A stretch of 64,000 nt of DNA, from assembly GCA_012295275.1 (NCBI GenBank), contig CM022665.1, positions 7,727,476 through 7,791,475 of the forward strand, given 5' to 3'. Positions 55,345 to 64,000 of this stretch are shown here, piece by piece; positions within the stretch are counted from its first letter, which is position 1, and each line of letters starts with the position of its first letter. The notes beneath the pieces are model-generated. The model saw only the letters and a list, made by a program, of their open reading frames with translations, was not told where the DNA came from and did not search any database. A program made the translations under genes and the position numbers. The DNA is from Chrysomallon squamiferum (lineage: Eukaryota; Mollusca; Gastropoda; Neomphalida; Peltospiridae).

Positions 55345-57226
55345 CTAAGGATAAATGAAAGTTAGTTTGTTGACAACAACATGGTTGGTTATAATAACCC
55401 GATCAGAATATTCATACAGTTCTGAATGTGTGCAGTTATATAGGTTCTTTCCATCCACGGTAATCTGGAAAAAAATAATAAAAGTAAGAACCCAACAATA
55501 ACAGCAGTAGTAGAAGTAGTAGTAGTAGTAGCAATAGTGATAGTAGTAGTAGTTGTAGTAGTAGTAGTAGTAACAGCAATAGTAGTATTAGTAATTAAGA
55601 TGACTTCCATTAAAATAATACAGTACTGCAACAGTTATATTAATTTAAAAAATGGTGAAATAACCCCATACGAAGATAACAAAATCAGTAATAAAAAATA
55701 ACAATAATAATGAAACAATAATAATAATAAATAATAATAATAATAATAATACTATTAATAACAATAATTGATACTATTATCATATTATTATTATATTTTA
55801 TTATTGTTATTGGTGTTATTAATATTATATTATTATTATTATAGTTTATTGTTGTTGTTGTTATTATTATTATTGATATGCTTTGAAAAAAGCTAGTAAC
55901 TGGAAAGGTTAAAAAAAAAAAAAAATGTTCCCAACATCTGGTTGAAAAATCTTGACAACATTCGCGATGACACAACCAGAGAATACACAAACATGGTTGA
56001 GAATCCAGTGAACAACACACCCTGGCTAACACAAGGACTCACTTTCCTGATACCAAAGACAGATAACACCAGGAATTCAAAGAACTACAAACGGTCCACT
56101 ATGTATAAGATCTTGGCATCAGTTATAACTGAAAGAATACAAAAATTCCTTGAAGCATCGTCTGCTCATAAACACGATGATCATACATGATTGTAGAATC
56201 AGAAGATGTTGGCCATGGTTTGACTGTCGGAAGGCATTTGACAGCCACCCTATAAACTTCAAGAGTGGCATGTTCCACGGTGATTTACTGTCACCATTGC
56301 TTTTTTGATTTTCTCTTGTCCCACTCAGTCACCTGGTCTATGTGGATCATCTGAAAACATGCGAAGGACGATGAGCAACTAATCAGCACAATAAAAAAAA
56401 CTTTCAGTGATGACATCGGGATGGTACTTCGACTGCACGAGATGGTAAGGCCACTTTCACGAGAGGCCCAGATATCTTCCATCCAAAATCACTTGGAGAA
56501 GACAGAAGACCGAATCCTGAAGTTAGTCTATCAGCACGACAAGCAGAAGAAACTCTACTCGGTTCAGACAAATGCTAACAAGTTCAAGAGAGAACAACAG
56601 GTGTCAGAGATATCACAGATAGAGGAAGAGCAAGTGACAGAGTTTGCGACTAAAACAGACAGCAAAGAAACATGCCGAAAAGATGCAACCGAATACCTAG
56701 TAGGAGACGCCTCTGCATGGTCAGGATCCTACAAGGATGAACAGACCTATATGTGATCCAGGAGCTCTTGACATCCTAAGGTATGACATGGCAGCAGCAC
56801 TGGAAGATCTGCCATCAATACAGTTTGCCCAGAGATGATATAAACATCAGCCGGAAACTGTGACAGAAAAAGAAGAAGCGACTGTGTTGTTGGACATGAG
56901 AAGCACCCTGAGAAAGAGATCAAGAGAAACAAACAGGACGTCATTGTCGAGAACAAAAAGATAAAGTCCTGCCTGCTCGTAGACATTTCAGAGAGAAATA
57001 TGAAGGAAATGGAGAAGCTATCGAAATACAAAGACCTGGTGTGGAGATCGGCAAGATGAGAACAGCAACAGTGCCAGTTGTAATCGGTGCACTTGGATAA
57101 AAAAAAGAAGGGCTTGGAGAAACACAAGGAAGGTTCTCTCAGTCCAGCAGTTACTGTTTGTGTGTAAGATCCATGGGCAGAACACAGCGCTATAGGGAAA
57201 CAAGTATACAAGCAGTGGAGAAGCCC

Positions 57227-57307
<81 letters not shown>

Positions 57308-60300
57308 TGAAAAACGAAGACTGTGGTGATGATGATAACAATAATAATAGCAGTAATAATAATAATATCATGCTGAAGATAATGACGTTGACGGCGATGA
57401 TAGCAATAATGATTATACCTTGAAGACTTTGTCCATCAGAAGTATCTGGAGCATGAATTTTTTCAGTTTTACGAATGGAAATAGTTCATGATTTGCAAAC
57501 CGGAGTGGTTCATTCCATTGACCGTTCATTTTTCTGTTAAAGACGACATTGCGATAATCTCTTCTGTTGTAAAACAACACATCCATGATCATTTGTATGT
57601 CTGTTGAATTGCGAAGAGTTATCTCAAAACTGCAAAAGTAAAACCCAAAAGATTTGTGGAAGAAAAACAAAACTAAAAGGTCAGAGTGAATAGCATTATC
57701 TAGTCTTTAAAAGAAATTACTGTTACTTTTTTATTCATTCATTCATTCATTCATTTTTTGCTTGTTTGTTTGTTTGTGTGTTTGTTTATTTTGTTGGTTG
57801 TTTATTTCTTTGTGGATTCTTTTACTTTTTTAATTTTGTATATACTTTTTATTTATTTATTTTTTATTGTTACTGTTATTTATTTTATTTTATTATTATT
57901 ATTTATACAGTTTTAATGGAAATTGTGTTTACGTTGAGGAAAATATAGAGATGATGTAAACAAAAAAAGTAATTATATTTGAATTTATTATTAAACGAGA
58001 CTGTATTCTTAAAATATGAAATCATACTGTCTTCCTTCCCAAAGCGAGGTAGCTTCCTTCCAGTGAGCCTCTAATGTGTCTGGATTGTAACTAGTTGCAG
58101 GTGTCCCATTCAACAACAACTTCCAGCCTTTCTTTATCGTCACAGGAATCACAGCTGTAATATTTATTCCCTGCAAGTTGATAGTGTAATGTACCTTTAT
58201 GTCAACATCCAAGGCATATATGTGTATGTATTTGTGTGTATGTATGTATGTATGTATGTATGTATGTATGTATGTATGTATGTATGTATGTATGTGTGTG
58301 TGTGTATGTGTGTGTGTGTGTATGTATGTAGTAGGTATTACGTACATATGTATGTATGAATGTATACATATGCATTTATATTCATTTATATAATGTATAT
58401 TTTTTTTATATAAGTATCAGAAATGTACGAGAAATATTATTATAACATTTTAGCATCCTATACAGTAATGATAACAACATGTCAGAGAACAAAATTTGCC
58501 TTTCCTAAGTCTTATCAGGGTTTTCTGTACGTGTAATACATTATTTTCAGTTCTTGTCATTCTGTGACGCTTTTTCATTTTTACATCACCAAGACCAAAA
58601 CAGTACATGACACCAATTATCTATCTTTTTTTAAGAAAAGAAAATAATTGTCAAAAAAGTTCAGAAATATTAAATTGTATCCTCATTATATTGCAATCAT
58701 ACACTACCGTTGATGAATGTTCAAGAATTTGTCATATAAATTAATTTAATTACCTGGTTTCTCCATTCCACCTGCAAACAACGACCACTAAATCCTTCCC
58801 ATTTTCCATTCAGATTACAAACGGCTGAACTGCTGTTTCCGAACAACTGGAACTGTTCGTTACATACAACACTTCCGATGCTTCCGATAGTTGTGTACTT
58901 CGTTAGAAAGGTGCCGTTACCTACTTTAAGCACACCACAGTCAACTGTAATATATATACTTTATACCTCAGCAAATCAGATTGCCTTTGTAATGGTTCTT
59001 GTGACAGTAGAAATTTTTGCCCACTTTATAAGTATGTATATGTGCATGCATGTATACATGTCAGGTTCGTATTATACATATGGCTGCTAAGACATTGTTA
59101 CCTGCGCACTAGAGCTGCAGTGGTTAAAGGCACTGGGCATACCTGAAATTGTATGTATGCATGTATGTGTGTAAGTATGTATGTATGTGTGTATGTATGT
59201 ATGTATGTATGCATGTATGTATGTACCTACGTACGTATGTTTCAATGTATGTAAGAAATATCACAAGAATGCAAAGGAATTGCTGTTATTATTTTTTTTT
59301 TTTTTTTTTTTTTTTTTTTATTATTAAATAGTGAACAGACTGAATATTATGCAGTACACAGTTTAAACTCACTAATACAGTTTAGGCTAACATCCGTCCA
59401 GTTTCCCGTTTCCGAACACCGAGACGTTAGGTTGTGTTTCAGATTATCAGACGCGAAACCTCTTTTGCAACTATATGTTGCTTGCAAATACCCAGACATC
59501 TTCGTCAGCGTGGCAACAGCATTTTGAAAAGAATGTGGCTTTCCACAATATGTTCCTGAAGCTATGAAACAAAACAGTACTATAATTAATTAGTTTAAGA
59601 TTATTCTGAATTCTTCTTTTCATCATATCATCATCATCATTATTATTATTATTATTATTATTGTTGTTGTTGTTGTTGTTGTTGTTGTTACTGTTGTTGT
59701 TGTTTGTGTTAATATGATTATTGTTGTTATCGGTATTGGTATTGTTATCGTTATTGTCACTGGTTGATAGTTGTTATTCTTTTTGTTGTTGTTGTTGTCG
59801 TTAGTTCTTACTCATTTTGTTGATGCTGATGCTGCTGTTATTATGTTTACTATTACTTTCGTGTATTTATTGTTGTTTGTGTGTACACATCTATTTTATT
59901 CGTGACATTTTATTTTAAATACTAAAATAAACCTTTACGTTACGGAAATTAAATAAATACCTTCTGACAAACATTTTGCCTGAGAACCAATCTGAGCACA
60001 AAGTTCCATCTCTTTGCATGGTTCGTCCTTACAAACATAATTTTTTTTCTGAAGAAAAATTTAAAGCAGTATGAATGTAACAAGATATACGATGTAAAAA
60101 CGATAATAACGACATTTTTCACTAATTACTACGCTGACTAATGCATGAATTCATAATACACAGGTGAACTGTCTATTACCCAGGATTTACGCAGTAGATT
60201 ATAAACGGTTTACAGTGTTTGTTTGGAAGACAGACATTTAATAAAAATTTGTAATATTAAAAAAAATAAAGTAAATATAGCTGTAAGTAATTAGACAAGA

Positions 60301-60977
60301 CGTTTCAGGTACAAAAATAAGTTAACAAAATTTGATAAAATAAAATATATTTTCGATCTGCACTACGAACTTTTTGCACAATTCCAGTTGATAAACGTAA
60401 GGTGTGACAAATACTGTGAATAAGTATATTATCACAAATTATCATACAACTTTTAATTTTTACCACAGAAAATATCCTTTCTTCTCAAAATAAAATATTA
60501 ATTTTTATTTTAATGTATCTTTGAATTCAGTTTTGATCTACATGTTAAATTTAATAAACGTAATGAGTAATTTACATTCTTGTATTTCTCACAAAATGGT
60601 GGTGTAATATAAGAGAAAATCATGGCTTGTCAGGCAAAGTTAACTGATTCAGCCTGAAGGAAAATGCATACCTGTAACACAGAATATTTGTCAGCAAATA
60701 CAGATTCTTTATACCCGGAAACCATCGACGTGGTGTTTACACGATTACTGCTGTCTTCGGAGTTTGACGTGCACTCTTTTGTTTTGGGGTTGTAGTTGAC
60801 AGATTTGCATAATGATCGCATTTCACACAGTTTGATACACTGGTAGAAGTTCTTCACGTTATCCACAGTGAACTCGGCTCCAAAAAGTCGAAACCGAGAG
60901 CTGGCGAGTTCGAGTCCAGACACCAGTACAGCAATGTTCATGCAGAAGACAAAGGTAGATAATGTCTGAGAAGACAT
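55345..60977 (-). CDS. Secreted PAN-Cys-rich-sushi-sushi-galectin protein, complete
   Basis: Seven exons: 60977-60672, 60048-59961, 59555-59373, 58944-58754, 58170-58028, 57629-57419, 55464-55345; 1242 nt, 413 aa plus stop, every phase consistent. Exon 1: hydrophobic leader (MSSQTLSTFVFCMNIAVLVSG) and a PAN/apple module with CIKLCEMRSLC. Exon 2: four-Cys segment (VCKDEPCKEMELCAQIGSQ) resembling a worn EGF. Exon 3: sushi 1 (YCGKPHSF...CSETGNWTDVSLNC). Exon 4: sushi 2 (DCGVLKVGNGTF...CNLNGKWEGFSGRC). Exons 5-7: galectin fold, with AVIPVTIKKGWKLLLNGTP, VVFNRKMNGQWNEPLRF, LFPF and FKITVDGKNLYN. The Asn and Trp of the sugar site (VVFN, NGQW) remain, but the usual H-x-N-x-R motif is not evident. 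Galectins normally lack signal peptides, so this is an unusual secreted, multi-domain galectin. Likely an extracellular recognition or adhesion protein; ligand unknown. Confidence 0.88.
55490..55880. repeat. (GTA)n and (AAT/ATT)n tract
   Basis: Trinucleotide runs in the last intron of the galectin-type gene: GTA variants at about 55503-55590, then AAT/ATT at about 55705-55880. Confidence 0.9.
55925..56760 (+). pseudogene. Non-LTR reverse transcriptase relic
   Basis: Plus strand, antisense to the host intron. In order: NTPWLTQGLTFLIPKTDNT and NYKRSTMYKILASVITERI (RT fingers, family form ..TG.T.LIPK..), then near 56205-56250 FDCRKAFDS (palm motif A), then near 56255-56310 FKSGMFHGDLLSPLLF (motif B), followed by a stop, and from 56421 MVLRLHEMVRPLSREAQISS in another frame. 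The YxDD motif C is not intact (VYVDHLK). Frame breaks and missing stretches show a dead fragment. Confidence 0.65.
57230..57306. repeat. (AAT)n microsatellite
   Basis: About 25 AAT units between the reverse transcriptase relic and the galectin exon at 57419. Confidence 0.95.
58241..58345. repeat. (TATG)n tetranucleotide array
   Basis: TATG units with TG interruptions in the intron between sushi 2 and the first galectin exon. Confidence 0.95.
59149..59240. repeat. (TATG)n tetranucleotide array
   Basis: Second TATG array, in the intron between the two sushi exons. Confidence 0.9.
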
Positions 60978-62048
60978 TCTGCAAATCTACGATTTATTTT
61001 TCAAACTAGGATCCTAGAAAAAGCAGACCTACAGCGTTTCGAAACTCCGTGAATGACTGTCGGAGTTGTGATATTGTAGGCCTACAGCTTTAATACAAGC
61101 AAACAGTTCAGGTTTCTTTCTTCTGCTTTAATCCCATATAAAATTAAAGACACAAATCTGTTCATTATGCTACATGGACTTCTCTGTTAAGAAGATATTA
61201 CAAAGCCTCTTGAAAGAAATATAGAAACAAACGAGTCTGCTGACGTCAATAACATAAAAGCAAACAAACTCGGATGTCAGTATAAACAATAATCTCCAAG
61301 AAACTAAACATGTTTTTTTTTATTCTCAAGAGATTTCTTGACGCAGATTATAACAATCTAACCGTTCTAAATTATTTTCCTTTGATATCGGGTATAACAT
61401 CTCTGAACGTAGTAATTCAAATAATCATGCACACATCGTTTGGGATTTATTTGATAAGTTTCATAAATTATTCATTATAATATAGCAGTAGATATGTTGT
61501 CATAAACAATACAATGAAAACTAATGTCTTACAAAAAATTTGTATGTGATACCTGGCAAGCCTCAAATAAAAACTGATGCAAAAGGAAACCAAAAGCAAA
61601 TGAAAGAAGATTAAAACAGATTTCAAAATAATATCTCCATAGCTACACCGGATCCTTTTTACCATAAACGCAAAATATTCACCTTAAAAGGCAAACTACT
61701 GAAAGTGAATAGTAGAATGCAGCCTGAAGCTAAAGCAACAAAACAAAATTTTTATATAATTTCTATGATTTTTATTTTCATTATTTAGGTCTGCACCTAT
61801 TTGTTTTGCTTATATCTAAGCGAACATTATACATTTATATTCCTATAAATTTAAGTATAACTGGAAAAATTAATATGTGTGTGTGTACGTTCGTGCGTGT
61901 GCGTGTGCGTGTGCTCGAGCGTTGTAACTAGACGACAAGCAATTAGGACGTTCACGTGTAAAGTGTCTCAAATGTTAATTTTCATTCATCTGGGTTGCTG
62001 TTAACATTTTGGAGTCATTTGGTTTAACCTAAAAGTAGATTTGACATT
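60978..62048. other. Spacer between the two galectin-type genes
   Basis: About 1.07 kb containing the promoter/5' UTR of the PAN-sushi-galectin gene and the 3' UTR of the next one. A TG/CG-rich run lies at about 61876-61918. No ORF of interest. Confidence 0.5.
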
Positions 62049-63230
62049 CTACAATATTTTAAGCATGTGAATTGCCACTTCAAAGTACACGGTTATAGAG
62101 TCAGCCCCTTCAACTGGTCTTGTCGAATTGAAAACGTTAACCTCCGTTCCGTTCACAATAATCTGAAAAATAATTAACTAAAATGTAATTGCCAGTGCTC
62201 TGTAATTTTCTGTTAATTTCCAGTATTATTATTATTATTATTATTATTATCTTTAATTTATTTATTTATCAACATAATCATTATGATTGTTATTAGATTT
62301 ATTATCATCATAATTAACATGATCGTTATTGTTGTTGTTGTTGCTGTCGTCGTCGTTGTTGATGTTGTTATCATAACCATCATCATTACTTGCTATTGTT
62401 CTTATTATTACTGAAACTGTTAATTGTTTATAATTATGGGGGTGTTTTTTTTTGTTTGTTTGTTGTTGTGTTTTTTTTGTCATGAAACTATTTTTTTAAA
62501 TTTAAAACCTTCTAAATTACCAGAAATCTAGAAGCAATAGCTTAAACGAGTAGTTATCCCAAACTAAATTTCCACAAATTTAGAATGTACGAATATAAGT
62601 TATTAAACAAATTAATTACCGTAAAAACGTTGTTTTTCTGTGTTATCCGCAGTTCAAATGGTACCTCAATTTCAACTCTTGGTGGTCTAATAAAGATGTT
62701 TCTGCTTTCAAAACGTCCAGAATATTTGCAGTCGAAAGCAATATATGGTGAATTAGTAGATAGTCTAAAATCTACCATAAGGTAAACATCGTCAGATCCG
62801 ACAATATCAACTCTGAATCTGAAGAAAGAAAAAGAAAAATTAAGTTGAAATGGAATTAATGGTGAATAATAAATACATTTAATCAAGGAAGCATCTTTAA
62901 TAAAATAAACATGTCAGCTACTAGTAACTGATAGTATATATACAATGAAATATATTTATATGGTTTGTGTGTGTGTGTCAGAGAGTGTGAGATGAAGCGC
63001 TAAGAAAATGGAAAAGCATGGTAAAAAGACAGACGGACAAACAAGCGAAACCACAGAGAGAATTTTGCTAAGCACAGATATTTAAAAAGGCTGAGTCTTT
63101 TTTGTTTCGTTTTTGTCGTGGGTTTCTTTTTTTTAGGGGGGAGGGTTTGTTTTTTTTTTGTTTTTTTAGCAATGTACATTCGCTCTAAACCTCAGATACC
63201 TTAATGAATGTATTTTAAAACATTTTGTAT

Positions 63231-63269
<39 letters not shown>

Positions 63270-63990
63270 TATTTTATTTATTTATTTATTTTTTATTTTT
63301 TTTTTTTATTTTTTTATTCTACAAATTTTTCTGTCTTATCTAAAATTCTTACTGTTTTTTCTCTGAACCAGCTGTTCCACGCAAAATCATTTCCCATCCG
63401 TTTGTTATAGGCTCTGGAAGCATTGCCAGGAAACGAGTGCTCTGAATAAAATATGTAATAGATTTAATTTATATATATTTTTTAATTACTTCAACAACAG
63501 TTATCTGAAAATCACTATTCTGCGTGATGGACCGTGCTGGTTCCCAACTCTTCGTTTGAAATTTACTTAAATCCACTGGTTTAAATAAATCGCATTTGTG
63601 CATTTAGCCCAAGAACCTCCATTACCTGTGCATGACAGTCTGGGTGTATTAGAGAATCAGAGATCAGAGAGGATGAAGTGATATTACACATCAACCTATC
63701 AACCTATGTTACCGCTAACTAGTATGGCGGGTTGATCCCAGAACCTGTCATTCGCATCATTTTAACCATTTGTGTTAGCTTTAAATGTTAATTAAATCAC
63801 CTCATTTCTCCATTCTTCTTGTCTGCACTCTCCGCTCAGACCTTCCCACAGACCAGATGATTTACACTCTGCTGAAGAGTTCTTCCCAACGAAACGAAAT
63901 AATGCGTCACACTTGACTTCCCCCCTGCTGCCAACAGTGGTCGTCAGAGAGATGAATGAACCATTTTAACATCCATTTGGCCGCAGTCGA
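62049..63990 (-). pseudogene. Sushi-galectin paralogue, 3' part, sushi exon frameshifted
   Basis: Exons 63990-63801 (sushi), 63441-63353, 62818-62620 and 62162-62049 (galectin; stop TAG); the gene continues beyond the right edge. The sushi exon ends LWEGLSGECRQEEWRNE, close to KWEGFSGRCLQVEWRNQ of the neighbouring gene, so the two are tandem duplicates. Galectin parts: FLAMLPEPITNGWEMILRGT, FRVDIVGSDDVYLMVDFRL and a C-terminal IIVNGTEVNVFNSTRPVEG. The phases of the three galectin exons agree. The sushi exon is 190 nt against 191 in the paralogue; after DCGQMDV the frame hits a stop unless one base is restored in an A run near 63966-63969. This is either a decayed gene or an assembly error. 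The sugar-site Asn and Trp are replaced (AFDCK, SGRF), so classic galactoside binding is unlikely. Confidence 0.75.
63227..63290. repeat. (ATTT)n microsatellite
   Basis: ATTT array in the first galectin intron of the right-hand paralogue. Confidence 0.9.
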
Positions 63991-64000
63991 CTGTAATAAT

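Noticed and set aside
57018-57371. 117-aa minus-strand ORF with a poly-Tyr run
   Set aside because: Poly-Tyr comes from the (AAT)n array; the remainder is antisense to the reverse transcriptase relic.

Overview
The window is nuclear DNA from an animal. Genes are split by many GT-AG introns, the intergenic DNA is AT-rich and full of microsatellites and decayed transposons, and there are no operons or bacterial signals. The gene content (fibrinogen-related, PAN/apple, sushi, galectin and VWDE-like secreted proteins) and the repeat style suggest a lophotrochozoan, most likely a mollusc. This is inference; no species marker is present. I read exon structures by hand from splice signals, codon phase and family homology.

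Left third (1-25.4 kb), conserved housekeeping genes. The first six coding exons of TAK1/MAP3K7 lie on the minus strand (44-3382) and run off the left edge. A divergent 0.8-kb intergenic region leads into a complete 19-exon PAXBP1/GCFC gene on the plus strand (4185-16368, about 844 aa, all phases consistent). Further along is a plus-strand gene of about 256 aa (about 19480-25372) that I do not recognise with certainty.

Middle (25.4-30.7 kb). No gene was found. The stretch holds low-complexity AT sequence and a 1.57-kb element with 14-bp perfect terminal inverted repeats.

Right half (30.7-64 kb). Four minus-strand genes encode secreted or membrane proteins. They are a PAN-EGF-fibrinogen-C protein (359 aa), a VWDE-like type I membrane protein (19 exons, about 988 aa, with a frame problem in exon 14), a PAN-Cys-rich-sushi-sushi-galectin protein (413 aa, complete and in frame), and the 3' part of a tandem sushi-galectin relative whose sushi exon is 1 nt short. 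The fibrinogen and galectin genes share the same head design: a signal peptide plus PAN in one exon ending in phase 0, then a short Cys-rich phase 0-1 exon. Different ligand-binding tails follow it. This looks like an exon-shuffled recognition (lectin/adhesion) cluster and is the most interesting part of the window.

Introns and spacers carry a FLYWCH/MULE-like fragment, a non-LTR reverse transcriptase relic, two Tc1/mariner relics, several elements with inverted termini, and long (CT)n, (AAT)n, (TATG)n, (CA)n and pentanucleotide arrays.
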